From positions 62,001 through 126,000 of the forward strand of contig JASJOG010000513.1 of the NCBI GenBank assembly GCA_030142905.1: a stretch of 64,000 nt of DNA, given 5' to 3'. The notes beneath the pieces were generated by a model that ran no database searches, had not been told where the DNA came from, and worked only from the letters and a program-made list of their open reading frames with translations. Shown here piece by piece: positions 23,001 to 32,599 of the stretch (positions are counted from its first letter, which is position 1; each line of letters starts with the position of its first letter). The DNA is from Heliopora coerulea. Its lineage: Eukaryota; Cnidaria; Anthozoa; Scleralcyonacea; Helioporidae. Position numbers and translations under genes: made by a program.

Positions 23001-23880
23001 CAAAAGCTAAATCTGGGTCAATATATAGGCACAAGCGTGGTGACATCATACAGGAACTTTTACTAATGGAAGCACTTTTTATCAAATCTCTAAAACCAGA
23101 ACTAAACGTAGGACTCAAAGCCAGCAAAGAACTCTCATTATTTGACCTGACATAACACATCACTCATTCACACTCTAATTTCTTCCGCCTGACATAACAC
23201 ATCACACATCACTCATTCACACTGACATAACACATCACCCATTCACACTCTAATTTCTTCCGCCTACACATTCTTCCTGAACTTGCCAAATAAAGTAAGT
23301 CATTCCCTGTTATTCCCAGTAGCTAATTACTTGACGGTAAACTGTGTTTGAGCAAGTTAGGTTTACTGAGAGTTGCCTGTAATAAGCAGTGGGACGGACA
23401 GCTTGCAAAGACTATTCACTGAAACTGATGTTACTGACTACTGTGGGAATTTTGCAAAATTACTGGTAATGCAGTTAAAATTACAATCAGTTCAGTTTGT
23501 ATTTTTGCCTGCACTGATTTACATCATTCCAATCGTGGTAGCCATATTTAACTACTTTCAATTGCCAGCCATTTTAATGCTATTTAAAATTTTAGCTGCT
23601 GCACAAAGGACACCCCTTTCTAGTTACGTAACGCAGGTCTTTTGGTGAGCAAAACAGCGCGCGTGGTGACTCACACGCGTGAATCAACTTGCGCTTGCGA
23701 ATCGCACGGGTGTTTGAATTGATCAGTTATGACAGGAAAATACCATGAAAACAATCATTTTACCTCATTCATCATGTTACTAAGGTTATTGTCTGCACTT
23801 TAAAAGTCAATCAAAACACACTTAAAACTTTAGCGAAAGAAAAATCTACAAACAATTCTATTTATTCAGACGGTTTGTCT
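23001..23880. other. Gap with a short local tandem repeat
   Basis: At about 23145-23270 the words GACATAACACATCAC, CATTCACACTCTAATTTC and TTCCGCC are tandemly reiterated (two and a half units of 50-60 bases). The rest shows no gene. Confidence 0.6.
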
Positions 23881-23885
23881 TTATG

Positions 23886-24010
23886 TTATTCATCTTCTTC
23901 GCTTTCTGCATCAAAAGGATCGTGATCAGAATTGTGAAAAATATCAGAATCTTCAGAATTATCTGTGTTAATCGCACTATTCTTTACGCATTGATTGCTG
24001 ATTCCAACTT
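23886..24010 (-). pseudogene. Tigger-like transposase C-terminal tail
   Basis: On the minus strand this reads GISNQCVKNSAINTDNSEDS, then an acidic stretch ending SEEDE and a TAA stop. A CGISN helix followed by an acid-rich tail is the usual ending of TIGD/pogo transposases. No catalytic motif remains. Confidence 0.55.
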
Positions 24011-24795
24011 ACGATGCCAAACTTAACGTAATTTCATTGAGAATTTTGGTCTAGTCATATCTTGCGGCAGTTAATGTTGCTCGGAAATGATTGGCAAAAC
24101 TGACAAGTGTCATTTCCATACTCCTTGTCATCTGTCCAATTCTTTGGGAAAAAAATAAAAACAAAAAAAACGTACCATCGCATATATACTGTCCCCAGAA
24201 TGTTCGATTCGGTGGTTTAAAACCATGAGCAAATTGACTTTTCCCCTTTTTTCGCATCACTAGCTTTCAACCTGTTGAGGTGGTTCAGACTACGCATCTT
24301 TTCAAAACTGACACCAACTCATCTCCCAAGTTTGACATCTTTTAACCCTTCCCCTCCCTTCAAAATATCCTATGAGAGGGAAAACATCCCCTCATTTTAC
24401 TGTCAGCCTAAAACACTAAAACAAGTTAGAGAGCTGTTAAAAAATTCGTCAATGGTTCCAGCGGAATTCTCTAACTCCAACAAAGTAAGTGCAATTGCTG
24501 GTTTCACCTCATAGGGAAGGAGACTAAGAAGACGTGAAGATGAACTTTTAGGCGTGCGACAAACAGCACGCACACTTTGTGCAAATCCATTATAAATACG
24601 CACGCAACACCATGCACTAATGAATAATTCAGTAAGTTTTGGACAGGGATCATGCCGCTTAAATTGAGTCAATACAAGGTTGATGAGAAGGCAAATGTAC
24701 AATGGCATCGGACAAATAGACGCAACGTTTCGAAAACAGAGCGAGAGTTCTGGGTGGATCGAAAGCGGGTGTGAGAATGGAACTGTGTTTACGAC

Positions 24796-25083
24796 AATCT
24801 ACTTCTGGACGATGTTGGCACTTTAAAAACGAAAAGAAAACTCCGCCAAAACGTCATCAATTGGATAAGCAGAGCGTGGGAAAATATTAGCCAACAGACA
24901 ATCATTGACGCCTCCCTGTCCTGTGGCATATCAAACAATCTTGACGGCACAGATGATCGAGTTTCTGAAAAATTTCTTTCATTCGACGAAGGTGACTTAA
25001 GAGGAGAACTTGGAGACTTATTGTTTGATAGTGATACAGATTCCGAATTAGAATTTGACGAGTTTCATGAATATGACATTTAG
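24796..25083 (+). pseudogene. Tigger-like transposase C-terminal fragment
   Basis: The frame reads RQNVINWISRAWENISQQTI, then CGISNNLDGTDDR, and an acidic tail ending DEFHEYDI with TAG at 25081-25083. The pattern W-ISRAW-x-I-x-x-TI then CGISN-LDG-x-D is characteristic of the last helices of a DDE_1 (pogo/Tigger) transposase. Upstream catalytic residues are absent or scrambled. The TIR-like end at 25340-25452 probably belongs to the same element. The sequence differs from the Tigger at 13405-14425. Confidence 0.78.
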
Positions 25084-25339
25084 ACATTGCTGAGTGCTTT
25101 TCAAATGTGTGGAATTTGTTTACAATTAATTTACTTTCATTTGCGTGAAGATTTTAGAGACTTGTAGTTTGGTAGTGATAAAGATTCCGAATGAGATTAG
25201 ACGGGTTTTTCGTGATTTCAAGATCTTGATGTTCATATTTTAAATTTGTTTTTATACAATCAAAGTGTATACGTTATTTAAAACGCGTAAAAGTGTGTGG
25301 TTAGCCTTGTTTTCATTTACTTCTTTTTTTTTCTCCCGA

Positions 25340-25452
25340 AGAGAATGTTGGTCTCTTGTAAGCGTCCATTGACCGCGTAAGCGCCCACCCCCTTTTCTTA
25401 ACGAAAGTTATGCAATTAAGGGGGGTGGGCGCCTAACCGTTCAATTACGGTA
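25340..25452 (+). repeat. Pogo-type terminal inverted repeat (right end)
   Basis: The sequence contains complementary halves (GGCGCCCACCCCC-type words near 25381-25392 and 25425-25432) and ends TTCAATTACGGTA next to TA. This resembles Tigger-type ends. The left partner is not in view. Confidence 0.5.
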
Positions 25453-25459
25453 TATCACT

Positions 25460-25907
25460 TCAGGAACAACCGATCGCATGTGGGAGCATTAATTTCCCCT
25501 AAACTGATGATTCGATTGATCTTTTCCCCACGTTTTGTCAATTGATGCTGTTCATCTGTTCAAGGAGTGAGACTGGGCTGAAGTACGGCAGAGGGCAGAG
25601 ATCCCACTGCCTCTGCTGGTGCAGAAGCCGCTGAGTCGCGCACCGACGATGCAGTACGGAGGTTGAATAACCCCGTGTTCATCCAGGGACCAGTTTTTCA
25701 ATTTTCGAGTTGCCGCCTCCGGACGAAACACCAAGTAATAGTTCTGCCAACAGTTCCTTGGGAATTACTGAGACGTACGGAGTATGAACAGTTAAGATCC
25801 GTCGCTCTCTACGGGTAGCAGGAGACTAGCACTAGTGAATAAATGGAGGACGCCTGCGTCTTCGTTACATTGTTAGTTTATCCCGTGATTTTGGCGAGTC
25901 TGGCAAA
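25460..25907. other. Spacer remainder, no gene seen
   Basis: Slightly more GC-rich than its surroundings. The ORF on the minus strand at 25552-25734 shows no motif. This region has no counterpart in the inverted arms. Confidence 0.45.
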
Positions 25908-26689
25908 GTATGAAGTGATTGTCTCATTGCATAAACAATGGTGGTTCAGACACTGAGTGGTCAAAGATCAGGCAGACCTGGTCAACTAATTCCTCCAACA
26001 GGATGGAGGACAAAATAAATTTTTGGAAGAAATGCTGTAAATGTGGGAGCCTGGAGGTATCTTAGAAGATCGATGTACGCTCTCAAGCCCTAGCCTCAGA
26101 AAAACAGGCCCCAGAAATCGATTTTTCTGAGGTTAGGGCTTGACGTAAGTTCATCAATCATCTAACATATGTTCAAATTCCTACACTCAACATTTGTTGC
26201 GTTAATCTATGGGATGACTATCATGGAAATTTTATCTGTTGCAATAGTATTTGAGTTGATATGTTATTGGGATAGTATTGTGATAGTGTTGCAACTATTG
26301 CGATAGTTTTCAGGGGTATTCAAGTCCCAAAGTTTCTATAAATTACAACAAAAGACTTTGAATTGAGATGTAGACTCGAAATATCTTTTGATAAAGTCTG
26401 AAAATAGTTTATGGGGGATATATAAGAAATGCACAATTGGGAACTGAATTTAGAGTTACTTGGTAAATCTTAGCCTAAGATACAGAGTATAAACGAGTCA
26501 GTGATTAAGACAAATTTAATTTTATCTTATGTCGAAGAAAAAGGTACAGAAGCTATTGAAATTGTAGGTAGTTCACAAAATTATTGTGATAGTTATCGAT
26601 AGTTCGATATATCGTTACATCACCAATTCATATCATTATTGACATTTCGTGGCTTCGGTTTTGGAAGCACGTATGTCGAGTTTGCACCT

Positions 26690-26820
26690 TAGCTTGCCAT
26701 GTGAATCTTGGTAGCTTAATGGTTAGAGCGTCTCACCGGTGATCGGAAGGTTGCGGTTCGATCTCCGTCTAGGGCTTCTGAGGTTAGGGCTTGACGAACG
26801 TTTATCGATCATATACCAGT
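26690..26820 (+). repeat. tRNA-derived SINE, right-arm copy
   Basis: A-box region TGGTAGCTTAATGGTTAGAG, B box GGTTCGATCTCC, then the tail TTCTGAGGTTAGGGCTTGA. It is the inverted-duplication partner of the copy at 19300-19440. Confidence 0.85.
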
Positions 26821-28085
26821 AAATTTTTGTTGCTAAACTTAGAGTATCCTCTTTTCAGAGAAATTCCTGAAGAAATCTCGAAAGAGACATGGACGTTAGA
26901 TCACGATCAGCTTCCAAATGATGAAAATACTTCAGGTTAGGATTTTAAGTAAGAAAATGTTACACAAATGAAGTTGGTTAATCTCACTGATTTAGTCGCT
27001 GATGTTGACCTACACATACAGTCTAGTTTACTCCAAAATGCAGGAATAATTTTGTACTGAGAGTATTTCATTCAAGTTGTATTTGTCTGTGAAATTCTGT
27101 TAACGAGATATTAAAAACTTCAAGTTCGCTAAATGCTTTTAAACTTACAATAAACTTATGAGTGACAATGTACTTCAGGAGCATTTTGACATTGTGAAAA
27201 CATTGCAGTTTTTTTTAATTCTAAGTTTTTTGTTGTGAACACCAGACATGTTAATTGTACTAGTTTTAATATCAGTTGTAGAATATTTTACTAGTGTTTC
27301 GCCGGTAATTGTGTTTTTACCTTAATAAGTTTGCCAATTTACCAATGTATTGTTTGACATAACCAACTCAAGTGGCGAAAGGTAGCCTTACTATGTTTAC
27401 TGAAATGTAAACTATCTCCGGCTTTGGACACTTGTGGGTAGTTATGACGGTTAGAAGAAAGCGTAAGAGTCGCGCTTGAGGTGATAGCTGAGAGCATTTA
27501 TTGCATGGCTTTTTGGGTGTCCCCGAATTTCTCAGCTGCATCCATTTTTTATAAGTTAGTTTAGGATTAAAGTAACGCCAAACAGGTTTTAACTTACCGT
27601 TTGAAAACATTTTACTCCTTAAAATCATGTAGTGCTCATTCCCACACCTTGCGATTGTGGCGTGGCGTCGCGCGTTCAATTACTACGAGCCTTGAATGTG
27701 TCTAATTGACCTTAAACAGTTGAGTAATTAATGTTTAATGTTACAAGAACAACGCACATGTAAATTAACTACACTCATTCAATGTTTCAATCACTTGGCA
27801 TTTTGTTTCTTTCAGTCCATATTGACAGCCAGCATCGACTCTTGCAGGTACATGAAATTCTATATTTGTACATTCAGACTATAGTCCTTCAAATCATTTG
27901 ACAATCCTGAATGGCTCAAAATTTGTTTTGGAGTTCAGCGGCACGTGTGCGGCCTGCTCCTAGTTTCTTGGCGCACAGCTTAAGATCTTACGCAAAAGCT
28001 GAAAATTTCGCGTACACCAAAGAGAATTCTTGGCCAATTTTCACACAAAGAAACTTTGACATGTGAAACAAATACTTAAAACGTT

Positions 28086-29732
28086 TTACCGTCCAGTGAT
28101 GACTATTAGAGCCCAGCATAAAACTCGGAGGAACGCCAATGAGATATGTCAATGGGAATATCATCATCACTTGATATGTTCCTTTTTGGGTTTAAACTGC
28201 TCGATTTAGATTAGGATAAAATACTCGTCTTCTTCTTTGCTTTTGATTTTCGTTCTTTCACTGTTTGAGTTGAGTAAAATAGTTTTCTTTATCTATGCAT
28301 GGATGGGTGTTTTAAATTTTTCGTCTTAAGATGTTTGGGTGAAAAGTTTTTTCTTTGTCAAAGTAGTTTCTCTTCAGCCCCAACCCGTTCCTGAAATAAT
28401 GACCGGTCTCTTATAGGACATTAGGGACCTTAAACAAGCTAGGACGGTTACGGTAGTGATGAGGCAATCTGAATTTTATCATTTAAAAGAACCTCGAATC
28501 ATTGACGTCGTATTTGATAGCTGATGTAGTTTTTTAGACCTCCAGAATACTTCATAGTTTCTAAAAGGACTCAGTTGAAAGCGTTCAAGTCAAACTCAAC
28601 AACTGTCGTTGCATCAGGAGCCACCGTCGTCCTGAATATGTTAAAATGCCTTGAGTGACATTGTGTTCAGAATAAGAACAGCGTTGGGATAACTCTTGGG
28701 ATTAAAAAAAAACAAAATCTGTTCTCTTTGTTTTGGATGAAATAGTCTGTTGAAGGAAGGACGTCGTCTTTGACGTTCCCGTCGTGTTTACATAAGGTTC
28801 CTATTTAACCAATAGGAGAACAGAATAAAAATAGGGATGACAGCTATGAGACACAAGAATGATCAAATAAAACAAAATAGAGATATCAAAACTAAAAGAA
28901 TGGTGCCGAACGAATGTTAGCATTTAAAATGCGTTAAATTTCGCAATAAATATACTGTCGTGTAGAAGTAATTCGGATTCAAAAGAACAGTAGCTGAGAA
29001 TTTTAAAGTCATCGAAAGAGATTGGGTGTCCAGTATCAAGGTGGTGTGAAAGAATACCAGTAGGTGGAGGAGTTTTACGTTTTTGCCAGTAAGAGCCGAC
29101 ATTGCCATGTGGTCTGAGACGCGCGTGTAGAGGTGCCGGAAAGTTTTACCGATATATAAGGCTCTGCAGCCTTACCAGCTGCTGCTCGAGGCAAGTTCGA
29201 AGGCAACATTCAGCCTTCACTGTTCACACTTGGAGCTAACTACAGTGTTCAAAGCAGCTGTCTTGTTAACCAATGAACTGGCAAGGGAGCACTTTAGTAT
29301 TCTACTCTCTCTAATGCCAGACGATTTTACTCGCCACAGGGATGCGCCCTGGGCGTTGAAGGTTTAAAAAACTTATTTGTTTAGTCAACGTATATCCCAC
29401 TGCCCCTACTTTATCCCAATGTCGTTATTTGTTATTGTACTCATTTTGACGTGTTTTTAATTTGTTGCCAGGACTGCCCTCTCTTATGTCGAGCCCAGTT
29501 CAAGGCAGTCCATAAAAACAAAGATTTCTTCAGGTAGAACGTGAAATTCGTTTTGACATGAGATCATAATGTGTAAACATACAACACTAGGGGAGGGTTA
29601 ACAAGCGAAAAATAAGTTAGGAGTAAAATGTCCTGATTTAATTTTCATCATGACGTGTGGACTATGGTGACGTTGGAAAATGATAGATTATATTTCACAA
29701 GCTTCGGTCGAGATTTGTGGGAATAAAAACGG
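28086..29732 (-). mobile_element. Insertion private to the right arm, includes a Penelope-like remnant
   Basis: Arm homology breaks after CAAATACTTAAAACGTTTTA near 28085 and resumes at about 29733. The insert contains a GIY-YIG endonuclease remnant (minus strand) and the dispersed motif ACGATTTTACTCG near 29325. It is probably composite; terminal repeats were not found. Confidence 0.6.
28850..29170 (-). pseudogene. GIY-YIG endonuclease remnant (Penelope-like)
   Basis: The minus strand reads ALYIGKTFRHLYTRVSDHM, then SALTGKNVKLLH. After a frame change comes SHHLDTGHPISFDDFKILSY. The YIGKT...R..TR..H pattern followed by HLDTGHPISFDDFKI is typical of the GIY-YIG domain at the C-terminus of reverse transcriptases of Penelope-like elements in corals. 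The domain nicks target DNA. At least one frameshift is present and the RT is not seen. Confidence 0.65.
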
Positions 29733-30034
29733 TAAGGCTTATCCTTCCATGCCTTATCTCACGCTTAAACGCTCTCGCTACCTGGGGAGACTGAAAAAAG
29801 TCGATCCCATGATACCCCGGTCCACTATAAGTATGTTACGCTACTGTGCCTCGTTTGCTTTTGCCAAACTTTGCCAAAGTTTAGCTTATATACCACGTCA
29901 GAAACACCTTCACGTAAGCGTCATCGTTCATTGTTGCCGAAACAAATGTCGGCACCGGATGACCTTGTTCAACGCCATAACAAATAGTGTGAGGTGGTTA
30001 ATCGATAAACCAAAAATAATGTATGTAAAGGTAA

Positions 30035-30275
30035 AGTAAAGTGCCTTTATTTATACTGGATAACCCTATCAGCTATCTGAGCTGCTCTCCCTAGAGGTCC
30101 AGTAAGGGCCTACCCTCATGGGTCCGGTGTTATGACAGGAGGAAACCGGAGTACTCGGAGAAAACTTGCGATGTTTGGTAGAGTCAAACTGGACAACATT
30201 CTTCTCACATGTTACCAAGGTAGCTTTAATCAGATTACTGCACTGTGCCACCAGTTGAAAACCAATATGGCCGAT
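30035..30275 (+). repeat. Dispersed SINE-like repeat inserted in hAT terminus
   Basis: Carries CTCTCCCTAGAGGTC, AGTAAGGGCC and GGAGAAAAC words shared with 36085-36215. Its right part (ACCAAGGTAGCTTTAATCAG...CTGTGCCACCAG) is shared with 46165-46265, a tRNA-like SINE. It interrupts the hAT terminal sequence that is continuous in the left arm. Confidence 0.65.
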
Positions 30276-30844
30276 GTCGGTTTAGGTGAAAAACCGAAAA
30301 CCCATAAAAAAACCGGACAAAAATTGGTATTTCAATAAAATCGGTATTCAAATGACGCTTTCGTGATTAAACTAAAAGAGAATTTACACCATGCTTAGAC
30401 GGTTTCGTTAAAAAGAATCAAGGGTTTGTGTTTACACACGGAAAAACTGAAGAGATTTTGTCTGAAATTCGATTACGCTTTTGAAATACCGTGTGTTTAT
30501 CGCCAGGTATGATCAGCGATGTGATAACGGAAGGGCTTCGATTCGTACGGGCTTGAACGGCTAAGCGGATCAAATGAGGATGAATTTTGATTAGCTTAAA
30601 CGATGGCAGACCTCTGCGAACACACGTTTACACTAAAATAGGTGTATGAGTCATCGCTGAACAGTTAGAGCGTAACATGAATAATTAAGTTTCAATGTTT
30701 ATATCGCATATATATTCGAACTCGTGCTCTTTCGGCTTTGCCTTTGATCGACAAGTAACCGTTCACAACATACATGTTTGTTGTTGGAATACTTTGTTAG
30801 GCTGACCGAAACTGATTTTTACCTTCCTCTGCCAAAATTTAAAC

Positions 30845-31190
30845 TCCTGTGAACGACCAACTTAAAAAGCCAATAGCAATCAAAGTCAACGGTATCATCT
30901 AATACGGTTGCTATGGTAAATTTAATGACACCTTTCCAGATAAATTAATATGTTGAAGCAACCCATTGAAATATTGTAAAAATAAGTAAAGGAGATGAAA
31001 AAACAGTAATACTTCAATTCATTAGCGTAAAAAATTTTTTTAAAAAAATTTGGAAAGTTTCCGCAAATGTTAGGGTTGACTACCACCTTAACTTCATGAA
31101 CTGTCACCTGGCGGCTTAAGACTTATTAATTTAGTCTGGCTAACCACAGATGATTTTACTCGTCAAGAGGAGAGCTCCCGCAGTGAAAGA
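30845..31190. other. Gap with no gene; copy of the ACTCG motif repeat
   Basis: No coding pattern. At 31135-31190 lies a copy of a dispersed coral-type repeat (CTGGCTAACCACAGATGATT, then TTACTCGTCAA), discussed in the findings. Confidence 0.5.
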
Positions 31191-31195
31191 GTTAT

Positions 31196-31465
31196 AACCA
31201 TCTCAGTTATGACTATCTTGACGATAACCAGCTCAATGATAACCAGCTCAATTACTACCAGCTCAATGATACCCATCTTAGTTATGACCATTTCAATCAT
31301 GACCATCTTAGTTGTGACCATCTCAGTTGTGACTATCTCAATCATGACCATTTATATTATGACCATCTCAATTATGACAATGTCAATCATGATAATGTTC
31401 GTTGTGACCATTTAAATTATGACAATGTCAGTTATGACAATATCAGTAATAACCAGCTCAATTAA
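31196..31465. repeat. 15-bp minisatellite, about 18 units
   Basis: Units follow the pattern GACCATCTCAGTTAT with substitutions but strictly constant 15-base spacing, so the array is open on both strands (a five-residue repeat such as MTISI). It is flanked on both sides by GCTCCCGCAGTGAAA-type sequence. It is a tandem repeat and not a coding gene. Confidence 0.93.
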
Positions 31466-31499
31466 CTCTTCCACGTTGGGGGGAGAGGTTAATCTAGGG

Positions 31500-31946
31500 C
31501 AGGGGTGTCAAACTCAAATTCACAGTGGGCCAAAATTAAAAAAAACTGAGATAGAGTCACGGGCCAAACTCAATATTTATTGAAAAATTAATTGCAACTG
31601 ATATGTAATGTTTAACCTTTTTATATAGAAGCAAACTTTAGTTTTTCTTAAACACAGAATCTGGAACAAACACATGAGAAATTAAATTTGAAATAAAAGA
31701 TTATCATTGGTATTCATTTTTTATTTTAGTAAATAAAATAAATTATTTCTCTCTCTGCATCCTTTCAAGTTCCTTTTTAAAGTCTTTTAAAGTCTTTAAG
31801 GTCTTGACTGCGCGCCAACATACTAGAAAAGCATTCTGGGATTTGTAGTATTAGCAGTGCATGCGGTGGGCCAGCTCTAATGCACATTTGATGTGATCTC
31901 GCGGGCCAAATATAATTATCCCACGGGCTTGAGTTTGACATATGTG
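31500..31946. mobile_element. hAT MITE with 8-bp target duplication
   Basis: It begins CAGGGGTGTCAAACTCAA and ends with the approximate complement TTGAGTTTGACATATGTG. The flanks are ATCTAGGG (31492-31499) and ATCCAGGG (31947-31954), differing by one base. Both subterminal regions contain GGGCCAAA words. It is 447 bp with no coding capacity, like many CAGGGGTGTCAAAC-type hAT MITEs in animals. Confidence 0.87.
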
Positions 31947-32340
31947 ATCCAGGGGAGAACTCCCGCAGTGAAAAGGTTATTGTAAATTGTGAATTAGTAG
32001 TTGAAAGTTTATTAATGATAGTAATCTTCATTCCTTCCATCTTTCTCCGTTAGTGGTGCAGAGTCAAGAGAATGAGCGTGAAAAGTTAGCCGGGTGAGAA
32101 GAGTTATCTTATTTTGTTACCATGTGATATGTGTGTTTTGTCCAAAGTGCTGGAGGAGAATATTCATTGAAGCCTTTTTGACGCTGCATTTTCTTGATAT
32201 AGTGAAAACGAGAATATTTCTCGCGAGGTGGCTGACCTGAACAACAACAACACGAAATTAGAAAGAAATATAGATCATCTTGAAGAAATGGCAAGCTCCA
32301 TTGCGCATCCGCACACACACTTAAGATGATGTACGATATT

Positions 32341-32592
32341 CAGGGAGTGTTTATATGGAGGCGAGCCAGCCCTCTTGGTAAGGCCTGGACCTAGTAAGAG
32401 GGCTGGATTTCACTTCGCCTTTACATGAGAATTTTCTGGCCCTTCCAGCAGGGCTGGATCTGGCACGCATGCGTTATAAGAGGGCCAACTCTTAGTGACA
32501 AATATTACAAGGGATTTCACAAGGAAGCGAGATCTCGGCAAAAAGGGTGAGTCCCACTCGGACAGCAGGCTCGCTTCCATGTAAACACCACC
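32341..32592. mobile_element. MITE with ~22-bp inverted ends
   Basis: The left end AGTGTTTATATGGAGGCGAG (32346) matches the complement of GCTCGCTTCCATGTAAACAC (32569-32588). TCA occurs just outside both ends (32340-32342 region and 32593-32595), compatible with a 3-bp target duplication of Harbinger type. No ORF. Confidence 0.65.
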
Positions 32593-32599
32593 TCAGACA

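Larger units (their letters stand above)
25908..30840 (-). repeat. Right arm of the large inverted duplication
   Basis: The reverse-orientation partner of 15283-20373. It ends outward in the ZBED-hAT terminus (29985-30840) and stops just at the sequence corresponding to the hAT start codon. It lacks the non-LTR and MITE insertions of the left arm but has its own: a ~1.65-kb insert at about 28086-29732 with a Penelope-like remnant, and a ~240-bp repeat at 30035-30275. Confidence 0.9.

Noticed and set aside
23640..23740. A regulatory palindrome (CGCGCGTGGTGACTCACACGCG)
   Set aside because: Only short imperfect symmetry, with no adjacent gene for it to act on.
15283..30840. Giant transposon with 5-kb terminal inverted repeats
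   Set aside because: The arms contain older unrelated elements (a hAT end, a SINE), no target duplication is visible at the outer edges, and the outer edges stop in the middle of the hAT, so inverted duplication is simpler.
31209..31415. A low-complexity MTISI-repeat protein
   Set aside because: It is the translation of the minisatellite, equally open on both strands, with no gene structure.
31196..31465. Regular repeats resembling a CRISPR array
   Set aside because: There are no unique spacers between conserved repeats. It is a plain 15-bp tandem array in a eukaryotic context.
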